Source: Azorinus chamasolen
Lineage: Eukaryota; Mollusca; Bivalvia; Cardiida; Solecurtidae
Direction: 5' to 3'
Length of the DNA: 64,000 nt
NCBI GenBank assembly: GCA_963576725.1
Contig: OY755252.1
Location: 39,932,599-39,996,598 of the forward strand
Part shown: piece by piece, positions 11,507-23,549 of the stretch
Position numbering within the stretch: position 1 is the stretch's first letter
Layout of the letters: each line of letters begins with the position of its first letter
The notes under the pieces: model-generated
Database searches by the model: none
What the model was told of the DNA's origin: nothing
What the model saw: only the letters and a program-made list of their open reading frames with translations
Position numbers and translations under genes: made by a program

Positions 11507-11608
11507 GATGCGAAACACTTTCGTGTTTGTTACTGTTCTTCGTAAAAAAATAATTTTGGTTAGGTTGCACCAACTGTGTTTATAAACAGCACTTTGTGTT
11601 TAGTTTCC

Positions 11609-11625
11609 TTTTATCCTCGTCGCCA
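11609..11625 (-). other. Primer-binding site candidate of gypsy element
   Basis: On the - strand, one base after the 5' LTR, the sequence is TGGCGACGAGGATAAAA. A start of TGG next to the LTR is the rule for priming by a tRNA 3' end. I cannot assign the tRNA. Confidence 0.6.
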
Positions 11626-11626
11626 T

Positions 11627-11825
11627 TGTAATATCTGTGTCTGAAGGTGGGATATAATAATAGAGTCACCGTGTTCGTATTTACAAATCTAATCCCTTCA
11701 GTCTCTAAACATATACTAACAAACAAGTAACAGAACATGCATACATTAATTGGGCGAGCGGCAGCGGCCTGCTGCTGTGGTAGGCGTGGCTACCTGTGCC
11801 CAGGCTGACCAATGCAACAGTAGGA
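11627..11825 (-). repeat. 5' LTR of gypsy element, outer end missing
   Basis: Aligns without gaps to the 3' LTR but stops at GTAGGA, seven bases short of the expected end; the palindromic-array element begins at the next base. No target duplication can therefore be read for the gypsy insertion. Confidence 0.88.
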
Positions 11826-12008
11826 TATGGCGTACGAAAGGGTTCATAACTTTCCAAAAGCGCATCATGCGGTTTAGAAAGCGCATGATGCGGTTTGTAA
11901 AGCGCATGATGCGGTTTATAAACCGCATGATGCGCTTTCTAAAGCGCATGATGCGCTTTCTAAACCGCATGATGCGGTTTAATAGTTTTGGACCTTTCGT
12001 ACGCGATA
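11826..12008 (+). repeat. Palindromic 21-bp array element, copy 1
   Basis: Outer inverted repeat TATGGCGTACGAAAG / CTTTCGTACGCGATA. Between lie about seven units of the 21-bp form CGCATGATGCGGTTTAGAAAG, in which CGCATGATGCG is a palindrome around one base and the linkers (GTTTATAAAC, CTTTCTAAAG) are themselves palindromic. Both strands stay open and read as repeats of 'RMMRF', which follows from the symmetry and is not evidence of a protein. Confidence 0.85.
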
Positions 12009-12450
12009 GTCACAGCATTTCAAAGCGCATATTGCGGTTCAGCTCACCGGTTCTGGCACTTTATTGATCACGGTTCGGGCTATATTATGATTTCTCTCAG
12101 CCAATCAGAACTGTTGTTACAAATTGTATTATCTAGATACGGGCTAATTTAATTACCTGGCGGTAGGGGCCTATTACAGAACAGATACGTTGATCAAAAT
12201 TTATTTAACTTTAAATGAAAACATTATGGACGTTTTTGTTCAATGAAAATGTAATTCTATGTGGATCAATTCTATAAGAAATATTTTAGATCTCTACAAC
12301 CAAAAAAGGACTCCGTTACATGTACATATATTTTAAAAGTACTGGGTCGGCAGTGTACATGTGTAAATATCGGCGGGCGGACGATCGAGGCAACGCTTCG
12401 AAAAGTAAAGATGCTGTATTTTTTGCAATAGTATTTTATTTATATTAATT
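12009..12450 (+). repeat. Flank module shared with the 23.6-24.1 kb locus
   Basis: Contains another CGCATATTGCGGTT, then CCAATCAGAA, and near 12365-12450 GTAAATATCGG, GATCGAGGCAACGC and TTTATTTATATTAATTTATATG. The inverse of 23550-23660 has the same words in the same order, so both arrays belong to one larger element family. Confidence 0.6.
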
Positions 12451-13500
12451 TATATGTGAATTAATTGTAAAATTATTGTTTTGCATCTGTACTAAATGAA
12501 ATTTTATTCTGTTACGTAAACGTAGTGTTTTCTGCTGTTTATGTTTGGTATCCTGGTAAGCTGTAAACAGACGACTTGTCGGTGTAACGAAGTAAAGTGA
12601 CCCCATCTGATATGGATCTACACTGTTTGCAAAGGCGTAGAAAGGCATAGTTATGGGAATAAAGGGAATTAAAGTATATACCCAGATCTGATGGTGCAAA
12701 CATGAACTGTCTGATCAGGGTCTTCTCTGTTTGCGTTTGGTATGATATAGAAACCAAACAGTTTTTATCAAGGCAAAATAAAATCGGTTGAAAAGTTTAC
12801 AATATAAAAATTGTGTTGATAAATATTTATGCGGTCATTCTCTCTTGCAGGAATACTAAATAGGAAAAGGGTTAAAGATAAATTCTCAAAATCTATGGAT
12901 TTATATGCCTAAAACATTACACGCAGTTTTTACTTCGAGTTGTGTTTACAGGCAATGACTTGTACCCACAGACAAAAGATTAATAAGGAAGATGACCGTC
13001 GTTCGACTTTTCAACAAATTACCCATGTATTGCGAATCAGTTATATTTAACCCTGTGTGGCAATCAAATCAGTTTAAAAATGTCTACGGAAAAGCTACTG
13101 CTTTTCTTTCTCGAGACTGAAGATATGCCTCTATATTCAAAGATGTCCAATCAAAAATGACCATAAGTCAGGTCACCTCCCTAATGGTTTATTGGTCAAT
13201 CAGTCAGTGGACTGTAACTGACACATCTAAACAATACCATATATCACGGCGGTAAGTCCCCAGATAAAAAAAAACAGCGGACCACCGGTCTTAATCTCAA
13301 CAGGAAGCCATTTACAATAATGTATTGACCCTTATCAGCGCGATCAGACTCGTATTTGCAAATTGTTTGGATTTCGATGAGACACCGAATTTACTCGATA
13401 TCTCACCAGGTTTCTCAGCTGTTCGACACTCAGGCACCAATGTCAAACGCTACAAATGCAACTTTTCAGAATGTGGGCAGTATTTTTCAGCACGATAAGG
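12451..13500. other. No gene; degenerate TTAA-MITE fragments
   Basis: A core-like 'atctgatatggatctacactgtttgcaaagg' lies at 12606-12636 and GAAAAGGGTTAA at 12866; a second 'gcaaattgtttggatttcgatgagacaccga' pair lies near 13360. The remainder shows nothing. Confidence 0.4.
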
Positions 13501-13554
13501 GTTAGGATATGATTATTTACCTGAAACAAATTCGCATGAAATCCAGCCCTGATC

Positions 13555-13678
13555 CTCTATGTTGTCTTTCTGTCTTTGTCTCTCTCGCTCCCCTCCAACC
13601 CCCAATCTCCTCCTTCATCCCATCCTCTGCCTGCCTGCCTGTCCGCCCGTCCGTCCGATCTCCCCCTTTCTCTCTCTT

Positions 13679-13720
<42 letters not shown>

Positions 13721-13809
13721 GGTCACCATCTCCTCCTCTCCTCCCTCACACCCCATCCTCTGCCTGCCTGCCTGTCTGTCTGTCTGTCCGTCCGTCCTCT
13801 CTCTCCTCT

Positions 13810-13857
<48 letters not shown>

Positions 13858-13975
13858 CCTCCTCCCTCACATCCTCTCCTCCCTCACACCCTCTCTCTTT
13901 CTCTTACCCCTCTCTCTCTCTATTTCTATATATATATACATGTATATATATCTCACACACAAACATGGACCGAGA
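13555..13975. repeat. TC/GTCY microsatellite block
   Basis: Runs of (TC)n, (CA)n, TGCCTGCCTGCC and GTCCGTCCG. The block from about 13617 to 13720 is repeated at about 13756 to 13845. Long open frames here are low-complexity artefacts. Confidence 0.85.
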
Positions 13976-14299
13976 GACGTGGACAGAGAGACGATTATAG
14001 TACTATGGCCGGGGTCATAGTACTATATAGTAAATTGACCCCCGGTCGATCTACTACGGGGTCACTTTGTTATATGAGGGGTCAGAATTTTATATGTAAA
14101 CCATAGCTGTCTTTATAAGCAGGCGGTTGCTTAATGCAGGACGATAGTTATGCTAAAAGCTCCTATAGCTACCACCTGCCTCTTCCAGACAGAAGTATGC
14201 CCATTTTTTGTGTTCGCATTAGAAGGGTTTTACTGTAATTATATTCTAGATAAGTAGAACCGAATTATCGTGAGCACATATAAAAGTCTGGCAAGTTGG

Positions 14300-16380
14300 C
14301 AGTTTGTGAAGACCTAAATTATATGTGAATCAAAGCTTATATATAACATCCGGAGCCATTTTGCAAGTCGCCATTTGAATAACGACCTAGTTCACAGTTC
14401 AACCTCCGAATAACGAAACGGTAAGAATAAGTTGTAAATGCGCATTGATGATATTTTAGATACTGTAGACCCAAATTAGTGTGTATTCAAAGCTGATATA
14501 TAAAATCTGTGGCAATTTCGCAATTCGAATAACGAAATTTTTCTCAAGTTGTTAGTCGAATAACGACCGGAATCGCAGTTCAACCTTCGAATAACGAAAG
14601 GGTGAAAATAAGTTATAAACGAGCACAGACATTATATACATTGTAGACCCGAATCAGTGTGGATTCAAAGTTTATATGAAATATTCGGAGCAATTTCGCA
14701 GTCTGTTATTCGAATAACGAAACATTTTGAGTTCAACCTCCGAATAACGAAAGGGCCAAAATAAGTTAGAAATGCGTAATAATGATTTTATAGACACACT
14801 AGACCCCAGTCATAGTGGAATTAATAGATACTAGTATACATAATGTATAGATAGATTTATTTCGGTAAAAAGTGTACATAGCGTGGCAAACCATAACAAA
14901 GACAACATATGAAAGCCATGCAATACGCACTAGACATCAAATAAGTTATAAATACGCACTGATGATATTTTAGACACACTAGACCCAAGTCATAATGGAA
15001 TCAATGATAATATATTATTTCCGGAGCCATTTCGCAGTTCGTTATTCGAATAACGAAATATTTCGCAGTTCAACCTCCGAAAAACGAAATGGCCGAAATA
15101 AGTTATAAATGCGCAAGATTGATATTTTAGACACACTTGACCCAAGTCATATTGGAATCATTGATTTATATATAAAATCCGGCGCCATTTCGCAGTTCGT
15201 TATTCGAATAACGGAAATATTTTGCAGTTCAACCTCGGAATAACGAAATGGCCAAAATAATGTATAAATGCGCAATGGTGATATTTTAGACACACTAGAC
15301 CCAAGTCATATTGGAATCAATGATTAGATATAATATATATCAAATCCGGAGCCATTTCGCAGTTCGTTATTCGAATAATGAAATATTTCGCAGTTCAACC
15401 TCCGAAAAACGAAATGGACAAAATAAAGTATAAATGCGCAATGGTGATATTTTAGACACACTAGACCGAAGTCATATTGGAATCAATGATTAGATATAAT
15501 ATATACTAAATCCGGAGCCATTTCGCAGTTCGTTATTCGAATAACGAAATATTTCGCAGTTCAACATCGGAATAACGAAATGACCAACATAAGTTATGAA
15601 TGCGCAATGGTGATATTTTAGACACACTAGACCCAAGTCATTTAGGAATCAATGATTAGATATAATATATATTAAATCCGGAGCCATTTCGCATTATGTT
15701 ATTCGAATAACGAAATATTTCGCAGTTCAACCTCGGAATAACGAAATGACCAACATAAGTTATGAATGCGCAATGGTGATATTTTAGACACACTAGACCC
15801 AGGTCATATTGGAATCAATGATTAGATATAATATATATTAAATCCGGAGCCATTTCGCAGTTTGTTATTTGAATAACGAAATGGCCAAAATAAGTTATAA
15901 ATGCGCAATATTGATATTTCAGAGACACTAGACCCCAGTCATAGTGGATTCAAAGAGTTATACATGTATATTAATTCGGGGGCCATTTCGAAGTTTGCTA
16001 TTCGAATAACGAAATATTTTGCATTTCAACCTCCGAATAACGAAGTGTTCAAAATATGTAATAAGTGTTCATTTATGATATTTCAGACAGTGTAGACCCC
16101 AGTCATAGTGGATTCAAAGATCAATATATTAATGCTGGTCCCATTTCGCAGTTCGTTATTCTAATAACAAACTATTTCGCAGTTTAAATTCCGGAAAACG
16201 ACATAGTCAAGATAAGTTATAAATGCGCAATGATGATATTTTAGTCACACTTGACCTATCTCATAGTTGAATCAATGCTTTATATATATTAATTGTGGAG
16301 CCATTTCGCAGTTTATTATTTGAATAACTATATACATCGCAGTTCTGCGTCCGAATAACGAAATGGGCCAAATATGTTAC
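14300..16380 (+). repeat. Satellite array, ~165-bp unit, about 12 copies
   Basis: Each unit has CCGGAGCCATTTCGCAGTTC, then CGTTATTCGAATAACG (a perfect 16-bp palindrome), then TTCAACCTCCGAATAACGAA, ATAAGTTATAAATGCGCAA and TTTTAGACACACTAGACCC. Unit starts fall near 14350, 14500, 14680, 15015, 15177, 15345, 15509, 15675, 15841, 15975, 16135 and 16297. One unit carries ~110 bp of unrelated sequence (14826-14936). Confidence 0.9.
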
Positions 16381-16464
16381 ACATACGAGTATACCAGCGG
16401 ACATAGGCTTCGAGCGTGCCTACATGCTCTGAAGGTGCCGGTCAATCGAGTGGCAAATATACTG

Positions 16465-16706
16465 TTAACCCTTTCCTTCATATACGAGTTCGTACACGCC
16501 TTTTCACACATTTGCAAACAGAATAGACCCAGATCAGACGGCTACTATGACCAGGGTCTGCTCCGTTTGATTTTGACAGGATATAGACATGGCACTACTA
16601 GTTTTTATCACAGAAAAGCTTCTTTTTTTAAAAAAAATTTTTTCAGAAAATGAATATTCATGATGTCATTATTTCTTACATGAATATTGAATAGCGAAAG
16701 GGTTAA
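16465..16706. repeat. TTAA-flanked palindromic MITE
   Basis: TTAACCCTTTCCTTCATATA at the left, GCGAAAGGGTTAA at the right. The core has GCAAACAGAATAGACCCAG and the inverse CTGGGTC-type arm near 16505-16570. Same family as the CAND1-intron copies. Confidence 0.8.
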
Positions 16707-17084
16707 ACAAATTTGCCGAATTTGACTGCTAGTGTCGGCAACCGAAATTGCTTTTGTGAAAATGGAAATATAGTGCAAACAAACACATACTCGAAGAGAT
16801 CTTCCTGCCTTATGTCGAATTTTCCGGAGTCACAAGTGCCGGTATGCTGGGGTGGGTTTTATTTAACTGTATTTCCATTTCTTTTACATTTTCTGTAAAA
16901 TAGCATTATACTCCTACCTACAACTATCAAGTGATTTTATCTAAATATAAAAAATATGGTCAAAATATTTCTACATTGCAAATTAGGCGTATAAGATTTG
17001 CATTTGCAAATGGGCATGACCTTACATATCTACTGTGACAACAATTAAGTTCCTAGTCCGCAATCTTTGGTTTACATTATTCAC

Positions 17085-17352
17085 AGAAACCGTCATCTGT
17101 CGGTCTGTCTGTCTGTCTCTCCGTCCATTACACTTTCTTTTGGCTGTCATTTCTAAACTAATCATTATAGAGCTTTCATATTTTACATGTGTCTTCCTCT
17201 CATCAAGGACCATTGATGTAATTGAGGTCCATCACTCTGCATACAATACGTTTTGAGTTCTTCCCCTTTGTTCTGATTTTCGCACTCTAGCATATTAGCA
17301 GTTTTTGTGTCAGTTGCGAGCAGGTGATACATGTGTTCCTCCGAACACTCTT
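17085..17352 (+). repeat. GTCY hairpin element, copy A (short tract)
   Basis: GTCGGTCTGTCTGTCTGTC (about 30 bp of tract) is followed by sequence shared with copy B: CTTCCTCTCATC, AAGGACCATTGATGTAA and GCATATTAGCAGTTTTTG. It ends with CAGGTGATACA, a hairpin GTGTTCCTCCGAACAC and TCTTGTT, the standard tail of this superfamily. Confidence 0.6.
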
Positions 17353-17359
17353 GTTAATC

Positions 17360-17530
17360 AAATGGCGAACTGCGAAATATTTCGTTATTCGAATGTGGAA
17401 CTGGATAATGGCAACATATTTTATATGCAAGCTTTGCGTCCACATTGGTTTGGGTCTACAGTGTTGAGAACATCATTGCGCGTTTTTAACTTATTTTGAC
17501 CATTGCGTTATTCGTAGTTTAAAATGCGAA
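17360..17530 (-). repeat. Satellite unit in inverse orientation
   Basis: Contains CGAAATATTTCGTTATTCGAA and, further on, TTTTAACTTATTTTGACCATTG, the inverse of the unit in the 14.3-16.4 kb array. Confidence 0.7.
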
Positions 17531-17532
17531 CT

Positions 17533-18155
<623 letters not shown>

Positions 18156-18770
18156 TTGGGTCTACAGTGTCTAGAATAGCATCATCACTACGCGTTTATA
18201 ACTTGTTGTGACTGTTTCGTTATTAGCTGGTTGAACTTCGAAATATTTTGTTATTCAAATGACGACTTGCAAAATGGCTCCGGATTTTATATACAGTCAC
18301 ACCCCTCTAACGCAACTACCTAAAAGAGGTATAATTCTATATGTTAGAGGCAGGTGATAGCTTAATGAGAGGACAAATGTAATGCAGAAAGCTCCTAGGG
18401 TAGCTTTCTGCATTACCTTCGTCCTGCATTTAGCAACCACCTGCTTATAAAAGACACCCATGTTTATTCATTAAGGGATCGCACTAGAAGGGTTCTACTG
18501 TATAAGATTTGATCAAACTATGATGTGTATTTACAGTGTCTTAGATATATTGTGGCATTGAAGTGCGAACTATTTCGTTGCTCGAATGACAGACAAACTG
18601 CAAAATTACAGTGTCTACAATACACATAATAATTACTGCTAATTATAGCTTTTAATGACCATTTCGTTATTCGTAAGTCCAATTGCAAGCTATTTCGTTA
18701 TTCGCATGCGAATAACGAACTGCGTAATATTTCGCTGTTCGTTTTTTGAATAACGGACTGCGAGTGACAG
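18156..18770 (-). repeat. Degenerate inverse satellite units
   Basis: CAAAATGGCTCCGGATTTTA near 18270, CGAAATATTTTGTTATTC near 18240 and ATTTCGTTATTCGCATGCGAATAACGAA near 18690 are inverse or palindromic unit pieces. A MITE (18292-18502) interrupts them. Confidence 0.65.
18292..18502. repeat. TA-flanked pogo/Tigger-like MITE with internal hairpin
   Basis: TACAGTCACACCCCTCTAAC at the left, AGAAGGGTTCTACTGTA at the right. The centre is a stem-loop around GCAGAAAGCTCC...GCTTTCTGC flanked by CAGGTG and CACCTG arms. Confidence 0.65.
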
Positions 18771-20400
18771 CCAACTTAACGCTGCCATTTTACCGTCTAA
18801 ACAAGAGATCCTGACGTAAATCATTATATCTGCAACATTTAAAGAAAGCATAGTGCTCATCTTCGACCAAGATTGCCTTGGTACTACTTTACAGAGCATA
18901 CACACAAGCTCTGTACTCTCTGTCGCTGCCTAGATGTCTCCCAGTTTCAACGTTTAGTTTATGACTTGAATACCTAAAACGGGCTAAACTCTTTTAGCTC
19001 ACCAGAGCACAAAGTGCTCAGGGTGAGCTTTTGTGATCGCCCGATGTCCGTTGTCCGTCGGCGTGCGTCGTCAACAATTTGAACGTTTAAACTCCTATCA
19101 TCTGAATCTACAGGGTTCTCAGCTTTCATCTTGGGCACATAGATTCATGTTCAGGTCCTCTACAAAAGTTATATAAATTATGCCCCTTGGGTCAAAATTG
19201 GCCCGCCCCTGGGGTTCCTTGTTTTCTATTGAAACATATAGTAAAACTCTTCTCCTCTAAAAATCTTCTCCTCTGAAACTGGAAGATTCTCAGCTTTCAT
19301 ATTCGGCACATAGCATCATGTTCAGCTCCTCTATAAAAGTTGTATAAATTGTTCCATTTGAAACATAGTGAAAACTTTGAAAACCTTCTCCTCTGATTGT
19401 CTGGTGAGCGATGCCAGGGCCATTCTGACCCTCTTGTTTAATTTGAAACGTATATTCAAGCACAGATATGTTTCAGGATTTAAAATGGATTTGATCATTA
19501 TGCCAGTTTTGTGTTATAAATGTAGTCTTCTAACCTTCTTCTAAATTGTAACACACACAAGTTAACATCACCAATTTGTTGCGACAGCCTAGCAAAACCA
19601 AAACCATATCTAAACAAAAGTTCTTTTACCTTTGTCGCCAAGTTTACTCTACCTAAGTCATCTTGAGCCTTAAGCATTTTATAGGAGTTTTTGGATATCT
19701 ATGACTTGGCATATTTAAGAGTTCACACCAATATTTGATGCACTTTGTATGATAAATAACACACTTTGAAAGTCTACCACATTCTCCAAGAGTCGTGCTA
19801 GTGTTAATCGTATAGTTTACACCAAGAAACTGTTTGCATACCTGATTTCGCACCTGCTCAATGGTTGCTGAGTACTGAAATCCCCGTATTTCGGATTCAA
19901 AAGTTAATATAGGTCTCTCATAATTCTTCAATGAATAAATTGTCTATTTAGCTTGTGCAGAAAATTTCTTTTCTCTGCTGTCCATGAAAGTTTAGGAGTA
20001 AAAGGAAAACCCGTGTATTTATAGACAGATGTTGTATGGAATATTGTATTATTAAATTTTCATAATATCGCTGTTTCTAAATACAATGATGTCTGTTTAA
20101 ATTGACTTCCATTCCCGTATCAGTACAGGAATTTGAGATAGCATCAATTTGTGAATTGTATCAGCACAACGTCATCGGCAAAAAGTATACATTGGATATC
20201 AGGTATTTCACTAGTTATATAAAGATGCCAGTGTTGCATTTTTCACGTATACATGTATATGAACAAAGGTCATTGCTAAAGAGATTAAAAAAATGTCAGA
20301 CTACTTATGTCCCCTTGTCGCGTCCCCATATTGCACATGAACGACTATTACACAGTTATCGACCGATAGATGAGGGAGATATAACAAGAGAGAAGAAATA
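18770..20400 (-). pseudogene. LINE ORF2 remnant (reverse transcriptase to C-terminal zinc motif), split by a hairpin element
   Basis: Read on the - strand: GTRQGD near 20325, the reverse transcriptase active site ILFADDVVLIQ near 20185, then TSVYKYTGFPFTPKLSW, an open stretch 19931-19653 with LGECGRLSKCVIYHTKCIKY, then TKVKELLFRYGFGF near 19630. The frame breaks off at 19440, where an AGCTCAC element is inserted, and resumes at 18993 with YSSHKLNVETGRH and, after a frameshift, VEDEHYAFFKC. Many stops and frameshifts: a dead copy. It belongs to the non-LTR group common in molluscs whose ORF2 ends in a Cys/His motif (inference). Confidence 0.8.
18996..19439 (+). repeat. AGCTCAC-type hairpin element inserted in the LINE
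   Basis: The head hairpin is AGCTCACC...GGTGAGCT with GAGCACAAAGTGCTC, then GTCCGTTGTCCGTC. The tail is GGTGAGC, a weaker hairpin and CCCTCTTGTTT. LINE coding sequence lies directly on both sides. Confidence 0.75.
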
Positions 20401-20790
20401 AAAAATGAAAAAAGGGAGAGGCCGAGAGTTAGCGGGAGAGAGACACACACGTGCGCACACAACGATGTAGAAAGAGAAAGGAAAGAGCGAGAGAAAAACA
20501 GAACGAATAACAGAAAAGAGGGAAAATGGCTTGATTTATGAATTAGATTTAGAAGCTTTACGATGTTGATCTAGATCCAGCCTCAAAATAAACCGGAGTA
20601 CCTAAAACAGAGTAGCGTTAGGTAACAGAGACAGAGAGAGACAGAGAGAGACAGAGAGACAGACAGAGAGACAGAGAGGCAGAGACAGAGAGCTAATCAG
20701 CCAGCCAGCCAGTCAGACAGACAAACACACACAGACACAGACATGGACACACAGACATACACACAGACAAAGAGGCAGGCAGAGGCATAA
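20399..20790. repeat. GA/CA-rich low-complexity block
   Basis: Runs of AGAGAGAC and ACACAGACA. Contains the unique-looking segment 20530-20626, described separately. A TTAA-MITE core fragment follows at 20789-20880. Confidence 0.75.
20530..20626 (+). repeat. ~97-bp repeat, inverse partner of 23840-23934
   Basis: Contains GATCTAGATCCAGCCTCAAA and AAACAGAGTAGCGTTAGGTA; the same words occur inverted 3.2 kb away with roughly 92% identity by eye. Confidence 0.75.
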
Positions 20791-21308
20791 GCAAACACAA
20801 CAGACCCTGTTCAGACGTCTGGTCTTGGTCTGCTCTGTTTGTATAGGCGAGAAAATACGTTTATGTGAAGAAAGGGTTAAGCAATATTGACTTTATGAAT
20901 ATCGATTAGTTGAAAGTTTATAATGGCATATTAACAGTGGTATTTGTGGTTATTACAAAAACTGTAGAGCCATATCTATATTGAGTCATCAGCTAACAGA
21001 CCCTGATCAGACAGCTCCTACAGGGCTTGTCTGTCATCGGTTTAGTCTGCAAACGCGTGAAAATGCTCCTAGAGTTTGGCAAGCAAAAAGGTAATAAATA
21101 AACATATATACTTCTTTTAAAATCCAGAACGAAAGAACAGGAAGCACCTACGTAAGACTCTAGCATAACCCAGTTCTGAATTAGGGCTACGTTTGCCACA
21201 ACCATTTGCTACATACGTATGGCTTTTAACGCAATTACAAACACGATAGACTGGGGACTTACAAGAATCGTCTTATCAAAATCTGCTCCGTTTACTTATG
21301 GAATATTA

Positions 21309-21793
21309 TACACTAAACTCCGTCTAAGGCGACCACATAAATCTTCTTTAAATGCAGATGGTTGCTTATGCCAGAAAAACAGGAATACAGAAAGGTCCTG
21401 CAGAAACTTTCTGCCTACCTCTCGTCTTGCTTTAGTCCAAAATTACATTCGTTTTGGTGGTAACTTTAGAGGGAAATCACTGTATATTTGATTCAATACA
21501 CACAGAAACAGATAGACACAGACAGGGAGACACAGAGAGGAAAGCGGAAGAGAGAACTGGAGAGTAAGACAGGAGAAAGAGAGAGAAAAAGTGAGAGAGG
21601 AGATAATTGACAATCGTTTGATAGATTGATGGGAAGGTTGGTCGAGGATATAGAGAGGATGGCCGGGATAGAAAGAAAGAGGAGATAGAGAAAGAGAGGT
21701 AGGCTGATTGATAGACGGATGAAATGGTGGTAAGTACATGTAGGTTGGGGATAGTGCGATAGAGAGAGATGGGAGAAAGAAAGAGGAGAGGAA

Positions 21794-21824
<31 letters not shown>

Positions 21825-22032
21825 AGAAAGATAGTGACAGAAAAGAGAGAGAGTGAAGGGTAACTTAGAAACATAGGGTGAATGGCGAGTAAGTGGGCCA
21901 GGGACAAAGAGACATAGTGAGATAGACGGACAGAGAAAGATCGAGATAGAGGGGAGAGAGACAGAGTGTGAGCCTTGCTTTAATCCCAAATTACACCATT
22001 TTTGGTGGTCGCTGAAGAGGGGATTTACTGTA
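21309..22032. repeat. Pogo/Tigger-like MITE with its right end duplicated around a GA-rich block
   Basis: TACACTAAACTCCGTCTAAG begins at 21309; one right end (TTTTGGTGG...CACTGTA) lies at 21484 and a second (TTTTTGGTGG...TTACTGTA) at 22032, both followed by TTGATTCAATA-like sequence. Between them lie ~480 bp of (GA)n-rich DNA. Confidence 0.5.
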
Positions 22033-22159
22033 GACCTGATTCAATAGTTACTACCATGGCATGAATTTCAGTGTTGATAATTATGCCATAATAAAAATCA
22101 TGTAATTAATATTCATGGCATAAATACATATCCAAAAACAGGTCTCCCGGTTAAAAAAA

Positions 22160-23500
22160 AGTAAAGTACCTAGTTATAGTCTACTTTCAGTCCGAATGAC
22201 TGCTTATCCGTTGAGTACCTCAACGGATGATCAAGATCAAAACAATTTGACACACTAGTTTTTCAATTTGTGTTAATTTAGGGGAAATCAAGTACTTTGA
22301 AGAAAAAATTATATTAAGCAAAATATTTTTAGCAAACAAACTGTGGAAAGGAAACAGTGCTTTGCTGGACATTCTTGAATGGAGCGATAACTTTTGTATA
22401 TCGTATCAAATGCTGAAACATTCATACAATGTTTTTATTTATTAGAGTATAGAAATATTTAAGTATCAGTACTGGTATTTCAGACAGGTATGCTTAATAC
22501 AGGTTGAAAGTCATGCAGAAAGCTTCTTTGGCAGATTTCACCCTGTATTAAGTAGACATCTTCCTAAATAGACCTAAATTATTCATTATTAAATTTCCGG
22601 TTAAAGGGGGGGGGGGGAGGCACAAAGGGTATTTTGTTCTCAGTGTCACATAACTATCAATCCGCGTGAGCGGACGGACGGACATACAGTCTGTGTTCCT
22701 TCTACCTATTCCTTCTGGTCACAAGCTACATACAGAAGTACCAAGTGTCATTTAACACCTTTTTCGAGGGTTAATGCATTGTTTGTCACAGTTTCTTTCA
22801 ATTTTCTACATTACAAACTGTTTGCCACAAAGTTGTGAAGGTTTTAATTGATCCCCTTTGAAATGCCTTAGAACTGATGGGTTTGAAATCAGGTAAGCCA
22901 TAAAGCTGGCAGAGTGTGTAAAAAGCAGTTTGTGCTCCATTCTATTTGGAATATGACACTCTCACACAAAGGTAATTTATGATTTACATTATCTTCATTT
23001 ATTTTCCAGCCCCATGTTTGGATCAAACATTTCAGTATTTGCTTCAATGTGCTATAAAAAATCATGCTTCAATATTTCGAGGAATGACCAAACTTTGTAA
23101 TGACAGAACTACATAAATAGAATAAAGTAGTTGTCGCCTCTTTATTCATATTCGTTGAGAACTATCTAGTCAATGATGTGGCAAAAATGAATTAAAACAA
23201 TCCACTATTCCGTTCTATGTAAAGGCGATGTAAATGCTGGCCGCTTCGATAGTCCACAAAAAGTTGCATTTTCCAGTAATAAAATATATTTAAACCAAGA
23301 AGTTGCGCTGCAATAGCCGGAAAGTCGTTCTTAAAAATGTACAGCTAACCGGATAGTTTAGTCAAAATAAACAGCAAAAACACTAAATATGCGCACGAAG
23401 TATTTACTTCGTGATATGCGTAACAAAATATAACTATCGGCTGTACAGTCGGCTGAGCGGTCCTTCGGACTGAAAGTAGACTATAACTAGGTGCTTTACT
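22160..23500. repeat. 1.34-kb inverted-repeat element (or two convergent SINE tails)
   Basis: The left arm 22160-22200 and right arm 23460-23500 are inverted copies of AGTAAAGTACCTAGTTATAG then TCTACTTTCAGTCCGAA. The interior has no ORF and nothing else I recognise. The same 41 bp also forms the tail of the SINE at 43991-44302, so the arms may be SINE/LINE tails rather than true TIRs. Confidence 0.55.
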
Positions 23501-23549
23501 TTATTTTAATTTGATACAGATGTAAAACAGTATTGCTTGAATTGATTCA

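Noticed and set aside
11746..12067. Overlapping open frames on both strands reading 'RMMRF' repeats, which look like a repeat protein
   Set aside because: The 21-bp unit is a multiple of three and self-complementary, so both strands stay open automatically. There is no start context or relation to any protein.
13509..14106. Three overlapping frames rich in Ser, Leu and Pro
   Set aside because: Low-complexity (TC)n and GTCY sequence; all three frames are open, so none is informative.
14300..16380. A CRISPR-like array, given regular palindromic repeats with unique-looking parts between
   Set aside because: Units are 165 bp and similar along their whole length; this is a tandem satellite in a eukaryotic genome.
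21443..21989. Ser/Leu-rich frames of 154 and 170 codons on the - strand
   Set aside because: Antisense of a (GA)n-rich block; composition artefact.
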